NCBI RefSeq assembly: GCF_003201285.1
Contig: NZ_QICS01000013.1
Location: forward strand, 1 to 64,000
Length of the DNA stretch: 64,000 bases
Reading direction: 5' to 3'
Source: Lachnotalea glycerini
GTDB taxonomy: Bacteria > Bacillota > Clostridia > Lachnospirales > Lachnospiraceae
A program made the position numbers and the translations under genes. The notes beneath the pieces were generated by a model. That model searched no databases and was not told where the DNA came from. It saw only the letters and a program-made list of their open reading frames with translations. Below, piece by piece: positions 45,158 to 53,363 of this stretch (the first letter of the stretch is position 1; the number at the start of each line of letters is the position of its first letter).

Positions 45158-45694
45158 ATGGAATTCGAAATAATAGTTGATCAAACAGAGAAAAGATTTA
45201 AAAAAACCTATAAATCAGGAATTAAATACTGGATTAAACATGATAGGATGATAGGTAAAACTCTTTTAAATATTGTAAATATAGCGTCTGCATTATTGGT
45301 TCTTATTTCCATAATACTTTTTATTTTAGATCCTCATAATTACATTGTACCATTAAAGTTTTTAGTATGTGCAGTATTGTATTTTTTTATAACCCCTGTT
45401 CTTTTTAAATACTTAATTTATGCGATACACAAAAAAGAATTGAAATGTAATTTAAAAATGAGTTTCTCACAACATGAATATATAATCTACCACCTAACAC
45501 ATAAAGTTAAAATACCATATAATGAAATTAAAAAATTAGTAGAAACAGAACAGTTTCTTTTATTATATCCAATATTATCTTCTGATAGAAAGAAACGGGG
45601 AAAACAAGCTGCTCTTTTCCTCTCTACATATATTTTTAGCAATCAGCAACTTGAATTATTAAAAGAATGGATAAATCAAGATATTGCTGTATAA
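45158..45694 (+). CDS. YcxB-like membrane protein, paralogue 1
   Basis: A 178-residue protein from the ATG at 45158 (GGAGAAG just upstream; the TTG at 45146 sits on the ribosome site). It has a cytoplasmic N-terminus, two adjacent helices (about 40-80), and a C-terminal PH-like YcxB region (KIPYNEIKKLVETEQFLLLY then ILSSDRKKRGKQ). The same architecture and the identical LLLYPILSSDRKKR motif occur in the next gene, so the two arose by tandem duplication. No biochemical role is known for the family. Confidence 0.8.
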   Translation: MEFEIIVDQTEKRFKKTYKSGIKYWIKHDRMIGKTLLNIVNIASALLVLISIILFILDPHNYIVPLKFLVCAVLYFFITPVLFKYLIYAIHKKELKCNLKMSFSQHEYIIYHLTHKVKIPYNEIKKLVETEQFLLLYPILSSDRKKRGKQAALFLSTYIFSNQQLELLKEWINQDIAV

Positions 45695-45831
45695 CACACA
45701 TATTTATACTGAATAAACACCCGTATTCCACGGTACTAGCATTGATTCGTCTAACAACATATTTTCAATATAGCACTCAGACTTAATTCAGTAAGTTCTT
45801 TATTATAGATTGGGATAAAAACACTGTTTGT

Positions 45832-45860
45832 TTGCATATAAAAATCTGTTGTTATATAAT
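45832..45860 (+). promoter_or_regulatory. Duplicated promoter of YcxB-like paralogue 2
   Basis: TTGCAT (45832-45837), 17 bases, TATAAT (45855-45860). The equivalent promoter before paralogue 1 carries two extra bases, giving a 19-base spacer. The whole upstream block of about 90 bp is conserved between the two genes. Confidence 0.55.
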
Positions 45861-45936
45861 AAGTGTACTTTTACTTATAAAATTTGTTAAATTTATATAA
45901 AAGTTTTCGTACTGTTTATTAATATTGGAGGATAAA

Positions 45937-46470
45937 ATGGAATTTGAAATATTAGTTGATCAAAACGACAAAAGGTATAAAAAAAATTATAAATTAAGCA
46001 TTGACTATCGGATAAAAGCTCATAAAGTGATAGGAAAAATATTCATTAGGTTATTAAACATACAATGTGTTCTACTCGCGCTTTTAAGCCTTTTACTTTT
46101 AATATTAAGACCACAAGATTATATTCATCCATTATTATATTTGATGTGGGCTTTTTTCTGGTCTCTTACCCCTAAGGTTTTAAGGTCTATAACTTATGTG
46201 AAGAATAAAAAAAAATTAACGTGTATTATTAAAATGAAATTCTTACAACATGAATTAATATCTTTATTTCCAAACGGTGAAATGAAAATTATATATAATC
46301 GAATTAAAAAGTTAGTAGTTACGGATAAATTTCTTTTATTATATCCAATATTATCTTCTGATAGAAAGAAACGGAGAAAACAATTTGAATTCTATATTCC
46401 CACATATGTTTTTAATAACCAGCAACTTGAATTATTAAAAGAATGGATAAATAATGATATAGCTAAATAA
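45937..46470 (+). CDS. YcxB-like membrane protein, paralogue 2
   Basis: A 177-residue protein from the ATG at 45937 (GGAGG at 6-7 bases). It has the same layout as paralogue 1: two hydrophobic helices at about 40-80 and a C-terminal YcxB domain ending in NNQQLELLKEWIN. Roughly half the residues agree by eye, and the strongest identity is in the C-terminal LLLYPILSSDRKKR segment. Each copy has its own promoter region, so they can be regulated separately. Confidence 0.8.
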   Translation: MEFEILVDQNDKRYKKNYKLSIDYRIKAHKVIGKIFIRLLNIQCVLLALLSLLLLILRPQDYIHPLLYLMWAFFWSLTPKVLRSITYVKNKKKLTCIIKMKFLQHELISLFPNGEMKIIYNRIKKLVVTDKFLLLYPILSSDRKKRRKQFEFYIPTYVFNNQQLELLKEWINNDIAK

Positions 46471-46606
46471 CAAAGCTTTTTATTTTATCTCGGACATCTA
46501 TCTAAAATAACGATTTATGAGTGTAAAATGTTAGATGCTTAATTACATAACAATTTATACAATCGAAATTTTATAGAAATCCTACTAAATAAAAATATTT
46601 TTACAT

Positions 46607-46649
46607 CAAGACCCTAAATACTTCATAAATGAAAGTATTTAGGGTCTTG
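46607..46649. terminator. Perfect 17-bp-stem terminator
   Basis: CAAGACCCTAAATACTT and AAGTATTTAGGGTCTTG are exact complements with a 9-base loop. On the minus strand it is followed by a TAAAAATATTTTTATTT tract. It can serve both the YcxB-like genes and the converging DUF1906 gene. Confidence 0.85.
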
Positions 46650-46699
46650 AATTAACAATATTTCTACTCTACTTGAATATAGCATATTTTAGCAGAGTA

Positions 46700-48925
46700 T
46701 TAAGTTACAGAATTATTATTAGTTTCAGAATCATCACTATTATCATCTTTAATTTCAGTTAATCCCAAAAATCCCAAAACAGCGATAAATGCTGTTGTTG
46801 CTTGTCCTGTTGCTGTTCCTCCCGTTTGGTAAATAACATACGCGCATGCAGCAAGTGCTGCTACTGCAACTACTCCGACTACTAACCCTTTTGCTAAACT
46901 CTCTAATTTGTCTAGGAATTGCTCGGAAGCATTAGAAACTAATGCCTCTTGATACGCAATATTATCAAATGAGCTTTTCTTTATAGAAATTGTATATAGA
47001 AAACTAACATTTTGCTTATAATATGTACCCACCTCAACTTTGGTTGAAATAATATAACTTGTGTTTATCCAAGTTCCATCTGTTGTAACCACTACTTTTC
47101 CTTTACCTGTACCAACCATTGTAGAAAGGGAAATAATTGGTGTAATACTTGCGTTACTGGTGTCTAGGCCTAAATTCATCGTTACATTATCGATTAGACT
47201 TACAGAATCAACATAACTGGTTCCATTTGTAATCGTAAATGTCATATTACTACTTTCACTATCATATAATGTGGTGTCTTGTCTAATACTATATGACAAT
47301 TTTACATCCTCCGTGATAGGAATTTCATAGGTTACATTAGATCTTAAAACCAAAGGAATTTGAGGAGCCGGAGCATCAAGTGCATTTAAAAAATCTGATA
47401 GTTTTGATACTACTGCTTCTTCAATCTCGTCATCGGTTGGTAAATTTATATAATTAACCCCCGTATTTCTTCCAGAATTAGAATCTTTATCTATTTCAAT
47501 TAGTCCATTACCACTACCTACAGAGGTTGTATAAAACTGGTCAAATGCCCAATTATCTGGCATTTGATAGCCAAGATTGCCACTGTACCCGGATGACATA
47601 TCACCTACAAAACTACTAATTGCGTAACCTGCATCGTAAATGCGTGTACAAATATTACGGGAACCATAAATACCAATACGATAAGATGTGGTAGCATAAT
47701 TACTAAAATAAGAACTAATTGATTGAAAATATGGAAGTACATTGCTGTTGATCTGTCCATCTAAAGCATCATAATCAACTGCAAAATAGATTATTGTATC
47801 GCTAGGTATTCCAAGATTTTCAGCTGCTTTTACTGCTGCTTCTGCATCTTTTGTCCCTTGAGTGGATGTAAAATAAGCATTACTTGCACCGCCCGCTTGA
47901 TAAATCGGGAAAAATTTCAAACCAGCATTAAATATGATCTGAATTTCTGAAACTGTCAAAGCTTTACTAATCCCATTTGCGGTACCCGTCAAATATCTTC
48001 CTACGATGGAATAACCATTGTTCTTTAATGTAACTGCTTTTTCTGTTGTCAAAATTGTCGCGCAATCACATGCAGAAGCTGTACGGGAAGTATCTCCGCA
48101 GCTAGTCATAAGTGCTCCCCATGTATTTTTTCCAACAATTCCATCTGCTGAAAGGCAGAAAAATGTTTGAAAGTTTACCACTGCTGAATATGTTCCTGCT
48201 CCAAATGTTCCTGTAAAGCCTCCCGGATAATATCCATTCACACACAATGCCCATTGTAAAATTCTTTTGGTATTTGGATAACCACTTTTATTTTTTGATA
48301 AGGTAGGGCAAGCACTTAGTGTACCGCTGCCAAATGCTCCATCCGCTGTTACACTACATTCTTTCTGCAAAGCTTTAATCAGGTTTTTGTGAGAATTCCT
48401 TTCCCATATACCATTGGAAGGTGAAAGACCAAAAGAAGCACCGTACATACTGTTCAATCCTTTTTGAACTGCTCGAATATTTAAATCACCATCCGAATCC
48501 AGAGCATACCCATCCGTATTCATAATTGCCTTTAAAATATATGGCTTAATGATTCCATCTTGCGTTATACCCGCATCTTCTTCAAACTTTTCTACTGCAT
48601 TTGTTGTAGCTGGCCCAAAAACTCCATCAAATCCTCCCGGATTATATCCTTTGCACCAAAAGGAGCCCTGAATAATATAATGTAGATTGCTGGGAGCTGC
48701 TGAACTCGAGTCTGCAACTTCACTGATTTGTGCAGGGCAAGCACTTAATGTACCCTCTCCAAATACTCCGTCCGCTGATATGCCAAGCTCTATTTGAAGT
48801 GCTTCAATTAGAGCTTTAAACGTTGCTCTTCCCGTTATACCATCTTCAGTAACTGGGGAATAACCTGAAATGCCTGTATAGGTTTTATTAACCCATTTTT
48901 GTGCTTGCAAAACTTGTTCATCCAT
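46700..48925 (-). CDS. Peptidoglycan-binding DUF1906 (GH25-like TIM barrel) protein of a holin cassette
   Basis: The 741-residue protein has no signal peptide. Four peptidoglycan-binding-like modules fill about 1-275 (GVFGEGTLSACP, GVFGPATTNAVEKF, GAFGSGTLSACP, GTFGAGTYSAVVNF). A DUF1906/Rv2525c-like glycosidase barrel follows at about 285-495 (NNGYSIVGRYLTG, IIYFAVDYDALDG, YRIGIYGSRNICTRI, WAFDQFYT), then a beta-rich region at about 500-660, and a C-terminal hydrophobic hairpin (LVVGVVAVAALAACAYVIY, TAFIAVLGFLGLTEI). With a holin and TcdR-like sigma gene just upstream and a matching promoter, it is probably the released or wall-acting product. Enzyme activity is untested, and the modular ends are unusual for a phage lysin. 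Confidence 0.88.
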   Translation of the reverse strand: MDEQVLQAQKWVNKTYTGISGYSPVTEDGITGRATFKALIEALQIELGISADGVFGEGTLSACPAQISEVADSSSAAPSNLHYIIQGSFWCKGYNPGGFDGVFGPATTNAVEKFEEDAGITQDGIIKPYILKAIMNTDGYALDSDGDLNIRAVQKGLNSMYGASFGLSPSNGIWERNSHKNLIKALQKECSVTADGAFGSGTLSACPTLSKNKSGYPNTKRILQWALCVNGYYPGGFTGTFGAGTYSAVVNFQTFFCLSADGIVGKNTWGALMTSCGDTSRTASACDCATILTTEKAVTLKNNGYSIVGRYLTGTANGISKALTVSEIQIIFNAGLKFFPIYQAGGASNAYFTSTQGTKDAEAAVKAAENLGIPSDTIIYFAVDYDALDGQINSNVLPYFQSISSYFSNYATTSYRIGIYGSRNICTRIYDAGYAISSFVGDMSSGYSGNLGYQMPDNWAFDQFYTTSVGSGNGLIEIDKDSNSGRNTGVNYINLPTDDEIEEAVVSKLSDFLNALDAPAPQIPLVLRSNVTYEIPITEDVKLSYSIRQDTTLYDSESSNMTFTITNGTSYVDSVSLIDNVTMNLGLDTSNASITPIISLSTMVGTGKGKVVVTTDGTWINTSYIISTKVEVGTYYKQNVSFLYTISIKKSSFDNIAYQEALVSNASEQFLDKLESLAKGLVVGVVAVAALAACAYVIYQTGGTATGQATTAFIAVLGFLGLTEIKDDNSDDSETNNNSVT

Positions 48926-48970
48926 AAAATTTACCTCTTTTCTGTTTATTGAATCGGCCGTTCAATTAAT

Positions 48971-48998
48971 AAAGATAATTTTTATTTGTTTTTGTAAA
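48971..48998 (-). promoter_or_regulatory. TcdR-class-like promoter of the DUF1906 gene
   Basis: TTTACA (48993-48998), exactly 16 bases, ATCTTT (48971-48976), then ATTAATTG on the minus strand. It shares spacing and boxes with the promoter at 50121-50148 of the sigma gene. It lies about 46 bases before the start codon. Confidence 0.65.
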
Positions 48999-49147
48999 CA
49001 GTTTTCAATTATCAAATCTAATTTTTCACTCACCCGTAGGATAGATTATATAGTGTTTTTCCACAAATAAAAAAGGAAACTACGCACTGTTAATTTAAGC
49101 GATCCGTTCCCTAATAAAATAATCTCTTTATTTATGGTATCCTATTA

Positions 49148-49546
49148 TTATGTGTCACTGCTGAGCTTTTGTATGGCGTCTTTTAATTTTTGAGGAATTG
49201 CCAGACCTAATATCCCCGCATTTTCTAGAATACTGATACCTTCGTTTGCTAAATAAAACATAATAATCAAAGTTCTAAGTGTGCTCCCAGTATTTAAAAT
49301 ATAATTATCCATAATATTTCCCATAGATACAATAATTAATATTAGTATCTTTTTTATAATCCCCTTATATCCCACTTCACTCGAGAGTGTTTTATTTTTA
49401 ATAGCGAGCATTATACCCGTTATATAATCTATTATTATAAAAACAATAAGAGCATAAATCAAAGCATCCAAGCCTCCCAAAACCCAACCTAAGATTCTTC
49501 CTAGAAATGCTACGATTAATTTACCATAATCAATTAAATAATTCAT
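49148..49546 (-). CDS. Phage-type holin (Holin_4/TcdE-like)
   Basis: The 132-residue protein has three or four hydrophobic helices and the family pattern: DALIYALIVFIIIDYITGIM, LSSEVGYKGIIKKILILIIV, then LRTLIIMFYLANEGISILEN and GLAIPQKLKDAI. TcdE of toxigenic clostridia and many phage holins belong to this family and form membrane pores. GGAGG overlaps the end of the sigma gene, so the two are translationally coupled. It probably opens the membrane for the DUF1906 protein, which lacks a secretion signal. Confidence 0.9.
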   Translation of the reverse strand: MNYLIDYGKLIVAFLGRILGWVLGGLDALIYALIVFIIIDYITGIMLAIKNKTLSSEVGYKGIIKKILILIIVSMGNIMDNYILNTGSTLRTLIIMFYLANEGISILENAGILGLAIPQKLKDAIQKLSSDT

Positions 49547-49559
49547 TTCACACTACCTC

Positions 49560-50096
49560 CTAAGCCATATAATCCTTTTTTAATTTTCTCAAAGCTCGAT
49601 TTTTCATTTGATTTACTGCTTGTCTTGATATGCCATAAAAGTTAGCAATATCATTTACTGAAAACCCATAATAATATACCAATTCAATTATAGAAATCTC
49701 TGGAGCTGTAAGAAAATCTTGAAGTGATTCCATATATAACTTAAAATGCGAATCATTTGTAGCCGACAAAGATTCAATATAATATTGTTCACTTTCACTT
49801 AAATTAGAATAAATAAATAAATTTTGTAACCTTATTATCTCATTTAGCCTTTTCACATAACTACTATGAATTGATGTACATATGTAAGACACTATACTTC
49901 TTTCTGCTTTGCTTTTAATGTTTTCTACATGAAAATTGTGAATACACTCAATAAAATTTAAAATCAGGTCATTATAAGCATCTTCATAGTTCAATTTAAA
50001 TGCATACTTCTTTAGCAAGGGTGTAAATTTATTAATAAGTTTCAATGTTGAATCTCTATCCCCTTTTTGAGATTTTACAATATCATTTATCGTCAA
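49560..50096 (-). CDS. TcdR/UviA/BotR-like alternative sigma factor (group 5)
   Basis: About 178 residues, the size of TcdR, BotR and UviA. It has an N-terminal region-2-like helical part (TPLLKKYAFKLNYEDAYNDL, FIECIHNF), and a C-terminal region-4 HTH (LVYYYGFSVNDIANFYG then SRQAVNQMKNRALRKLKK). I prefer a TTG start at 50096, 7 bases after AAAGGTGG; the GTG at 50108 lies on the ribosome site. The gene is followed at 13 bases by the holin gene. Its own promoter resembles the target class of these sigma factors, implying autoactivation. Confidence 0.83.
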   Translation of the reverse strand: MTINDIVKSQKGDRDSTLKLINKFTPLLKKYAFKLNYEDAYNDLILNFIECIHNFHVENIKSKAERSIVSYICTSIHSSYVKRLNEIIRLQNLFIYSNLSESEQYYIESLSATNDSHFKLYMESLQDFLTAPEISIIELVYYYGFSVNDIANFYGISRQAVNQMKNRALRKLKKDYMA

Positions 50097-50120
50097 TTTG
50101 TATCCCACCTTTCATTAAAT

Positions 50121-50148
50121 AAAGAGATGGAATACAAAAAATTGTAAA
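50121..50148 (-). promoter_or_regulatory. TcdR-class-like promoter of the sigma-holin unit
   Basis: TTTACA (50143-50148), exactly 16 bases, CTCTTT (50121-50126) on the minus strand. As I recall, published TcdR-dependent promoters have a TTTACA -35 and a CTCTTT -10. It starts about 25 bases before the start codon. Confidence 0.65.
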
Positions 50149-50481
50149 CGTCTGATAAATTTTAAATAAATGCAAAACAAATTACTAATTATAGCAATAT
50201 AACTGCTATTTTTTAAAAATTGTGTAATTTTGCTTAATTATTTCATATTTATGTTACAAAAATACTATATGTAATTACAATTCAAATAATATTTAATATT
50301 TTTTGGTTGGTTTACTACAGCATAGAAAAATTCTCTACATTTACCTATCCTTATTTTGATATCTATCGTTTATAACCTACGCACTAGGTAATAATCTTTT
50401 TTCCTTTTTTTACGGTTATCGAAACTTTTGTACCCTTATCCCTTTTTATACTCTCGTCATTAGTCAGCCATATTTGCACAT
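50149..50481. other. AT-rich control region upstream of the sigma gene
   Basis: About 330 bases with very high A+T. No ORF with a ribosome site and no clear hairpin. It may hold regulator sites for the sigma gene. Confidence 0.4.
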
Positions 50482-50598
50482 ATGAGATTAACAGAAGAAA
50501 AAGCATCTGCACTTTTTGATAAAGATATTTTTAAAGCTAAGATTGAAGATACGATTAGAACATTTAATGTAAAGATAGCAGACCACGTGCAAATATAG
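50482..50598 (+). pseudogene. 38-codon ORF remnant bounded by 9-bp inverted repeats
   Basis: The frame reads MRLTEEKASALFDKDIF then KAKIEDTIRTFNVKIADHVQ and stops at TAG 50596. No ribosome site precedes the ATG. TATTTGCAC (about 50471) and GTGCAAATA (about 50587) flank it as inverted copies. It ends just before a strong terminator, so it may be the tail of a decayed gene. The family is not recognised. Confidence 0.4.
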
Positions 50599-50601
50599 TA
50601 C

Positions 50602-50643
50602 GAAAGCTCGGAAATTCATGTTTTACTGAATTTCCGAGCTTTC
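50602..50643 (+). terminator. Strong intrinsic terminator after the ORF remnant
   Basis: GAAAGCTCGGAAATTCA and TGAATTTCCGAGCTTTC are exact complements around a short loop, followed by TTATAT. The stem is far better preserved than the coding sequence ahead of it. Confidence 0.8.
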
Positions 50644-50938
50644 TTATATCATATCACTCTGCTCTTATTAATTTTCCATTTTTCTATATTTTTAAATAGT
50701 GAAATATCAAACTGTCACATCTGGTAAATCACTAAGAATTTGCAGTAATTTGGTTTTACTCTGTTTACTAATAGCTGCACTGTGTTGCTAGTCTCCAATT
50801 CTTGAAATTTGGCAAACAAAACTTCTATTCTGTTGCAACTAAGTTTACGAACTAGTTTCGCAATTACCTACAAATCTATGAATATTTTTTATCACTATTT
50901 AATACATTATATAAAGCAAAAATATAGGAGGGCTTTCC

Positions 50939-51382
50939 ATGAGTTCCAAAACAAAAATCGTAGTAATTCAGTTGAAAGAATTGATTTATACATTTCTCTT
51001 TGTATTACTTGGAATTCTTCTGGTATTACTATTGATTTTTATGTTTCTGCCAAAAGGTTCAAAAGATAATCAAGCAGCTCCTACAATGAATTATGTTGCC
51101 GGTGTATATTCATCTTCACTGGTAATAAACGACAACACAATCGATGTTGAAGTCGTTGTTGATGAGGACCATATTAATTCCATCTGTTTAATTAATCTTA
51201 GTGAAGCAGTCACTACAATGTACCCATTAATGCAGCCTGCACTTGATGATTTAACAAAGCAAATCTATGCTAACCAGTCACTTGAAGGTGTTACATATTC
51301 TGAGGATAATAAATATACCTCAATGGTACTTCTTGATGCTATTGCAGAGGCCTTGGATAAGGCCGCTTTGTCTATCGAGTAA
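50939..51382 (+). CDS. Membrane-anchored FMN-binding-like protein
   Basis: The 147-residue protein has one N-terminal helix (about 15-36, FLFVLLGILLVLLLIFMFL) and an extracytoplasmic domain. MNYVAGVYSSSLVINDNTIDVEVVVDE and the closing YTSMVLLDAIAEALDKA resemble the FMN_bind fold, in which a Thr/Ser near the end takes the flavin. The expected SGAT-type flavinylation motif is replaced by NKYTSMV, so flavin attachment is uncertain. GGAGGG precedes the ATG. It is monocistronic, and the next gene converges. Confidence 0.65.
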   Translation: MSSKTKIVVIQLKELIYTFLFVLLGILLVLLLIFMFLPKGSKDNQAAPTMNYVAGVYSSSLVINDNTIDVEVVVDEDHINSICLINLSEAVTTMYPLMQPALDDLTKQIYANQSLEGVTYSEDNKYTSMVLLDAIAEALDKAALSIE

Positions 51383-51424
51383 TATCTTTAAATCCACTGT
51401 AGGAAGACCTTACATAAGGTCTTT

Positions 51425-53335
51425 CTATAGATGATCCAAATCTTCAAGCCACAACCTGACACATGCATCACTAGGCATTCTTAAATCACCTCTTGGTGAA
51501 ACCGCTATCGATCCTACCTTTGGTCCATCTGGCAGACAAGACCTTTTAAACTGCTGGCTAAAGAATCTTCGATAGAAAATTTTAAGCCATTTTAGTATCG
51601 TCTCATCTTCATAAATACCCTGAAATGCTATTTTTGCTATTCGATAAATTTTAGACGGCCGATAACCAAATCTTAATAAATAATATAAATAAAAATCATG
51701 AAGCTCATAGGGTCCGACAATGTCCTCTGTTTTTTGGGAAATCATTCCGTTTTCAGGTGGAAGCAGCTCTGGGCTTACCGGTGTATCCAATATATCCTTT
51801 AAAACCTCTGACAACTTACCATCCTGACAGGTATCCGCAAAATAGCTCACCAAATGTCTTACCAAGGTCTTTGGTACAGAAGAGTTGACTCCATACATGG
51901 ACATGTGGTCCCCATTATAAGTGGCCCAGCCAAGAGCAAGCTCTGACATGTCTCCCGTTCCGACTACCATTCCATTGATTTGATTTGCCACATCCATTAA
52001 TATCTGCGTACGCTCTCTTGCCTGTCCGTTCTCATAGGTGATATCATGAATGCTTCTATCATGTCCAATATCTTCAAAATGCAGATTAACAGACTCTTTG
52101 ATATTAACCTCCATGAATGTTGCATTCAGCATCTCAATCAGGTCTACCGCATTGTGATAGGTTCTATCTGTTGTCCCAAAGCAGGGCATGGTGATGGCTC
52201 GTATATTCTCTCTTTTTATATTCAGGCTGTCAAACGCTCTTACTGCGATCAAAAGCGCCAGCGTGGAATCCAAACCTCCCGATATTCCAACTACTACATG
52301 TTTGCAGCCTGTATGCTTTAATCGCTTTTTGAGTCCCAGACTTTGCATGGACAATATCTCCTCACATCTTCTGTCTCTGTCAAGCTTACTCTTTGGTACA
52401 AAAGGTGAATTGTCAAAGCTTCTCTTAAGCTTCGTCTCTTCTGTTTCGACAGAAAATTTAACCGTAACATAGTCACTGGCATCTATGCTTTCAAAAGTAG
52501 TCATCCTCCTGCGCTCGCTTCTGAGGCGGTCAATATCTATATCTGCGTAAACTGTTTCATTTTGAAAACGCACCGATTCAGCCAATGCAATCCCATTTTC
52601 AGATATGATATTATGACCTCCGAATATAAGATCAGTAGTCGACTCACCTTCTCCGGCATTGGCGTAAATGTATGCACATAATAAACGTGCCGACTGACCA
52701 TTAATTAAATTTCTTCGGTAAATATCCTTACCTGTAGTCTCATCACTGGCCGAAGAGTTGATAATGACGGTGGCTCCTGCCATCGCATGACGGATGCTTG
52801 GCGGGTTAGGAACCCAAACATCCTCACAAATCTCTCCTGCAATAACAAAACCATCCATATTTATACATTCAAATAAAAGATTCGTTCCAAACAAAACCTC
52901 TTTCTCATTGATCATGACTGTAACAGGCTTTTCATTGCCCTTTGTGAAATGTCTTAACTCATAAAATTCAGAATAGGTCGGAATATGACTTTTCGGAATA
53001 AATCCTAATATTTCACCATTTAAAATAGCTGCTGTAACATTATAAAGCTTTGCTTTCCTTTCATACGGTAACCCGACGAAAATAAGAATATCCTTTCCCT
53101 TTGAATACTTCGCTAACTCAATAAGTTGTTTTTTCGCTTCTATTAACAATTGTTCCTGCAAAAATAAATCACTACATGTATATCCGGTTAATACAAGCTC
53201 CGGAAACACAATCAGCTTTGCTTTCTGGCTAAGTGCCTTATCAATTTCCGCTTCAATTGCAATACGGTTATATTCACAGTCTGCTACCCTGATTTCAGGT
53301 GTTGCGGCGGCAACCTTTACAAATCCTTGTTTCAT
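51425..53335 (-). CDS. nadE: Glutamine-dependent NAD+ synthetase
   Basis: The 636-residue protein has an N-terminal nitrilase-type amidase (about 1-285) with the Glu (VFPELVLTGYT), Lys (PKSHIPTYSEFYE) and Cys (GEICEDVWVP) residues. It is fused to an ammonia-dependent synthetase (about 310-636) with the PP-loop GISGGLDSTLALL and GTGDMSELALGWATY. It makes NAD+ from deamido-NAD+. It lies 28 bases after hslO in the same direction. Confidence 0.95.
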   Translation of the reverse strand: MKQGFVKVAAATPEIRVADCEYNRIAIEAEIDKALSQKAKLIVFPELVLTGYTCSDLFLQEQLLIEAKKQLIELAKYSKGKDILIFVGLPYERKAKLYNVTAAILNGEILGFIPKSHIPTYSEFYELRHFTKGNEKPVTVMINEKEVLFGTNLLFECINMDGFVIAGEICEDVWVPNPPSIRHAMAGATVIINSSASDETTGKDIYRRNLINGQSARLLCAYIYANAGEGESTTDLIFGGHNIISENGIALAESVRFQNETVYADIDIDRLRSERRRMTTFESIDASDYVTVKFSVETEETKLKRSFDNSPFVPKSKLDRDRRCEEILSMQSLGLKKRLKHTGCKHVVVGISGGLDSTLALLIAVRAFDSLNIKRENIRAITMPCFGTTDRTYHNAVDLIEMLNATFMEVNIKESVNLHFEDIGHDRSIHDITYENGQARERTQILMDVANQINGMVVGTGDMSELALGWATYNGDHMSMYGVNSSVPKTLVRHLVSYFADTCQDGKLSEVLKDILDTPVSPELLPPENGMISQKTEDIVGPYELHDFYLYYLLRFGYRPSKIYRIAKIAFQGIYEDETILKWLKIFYRRFFSQQFKRSCLPDGPKVGSIAVSPRGDLRMPSDACVRLWLEDLDHL

Positions 53336-53363
53336 CGCTTCCTCCTATCGTGCTGAAAAGTCT

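Noticed and set aside
46700-50096. Prophage call for the holin and lysin-like genes
   Set aside because: No integrase, terminase, portal, capsid or tail gene lies on either side; flanking genes are metabolic. The sigma factor and its promoters fit a stand-alone cassette better.
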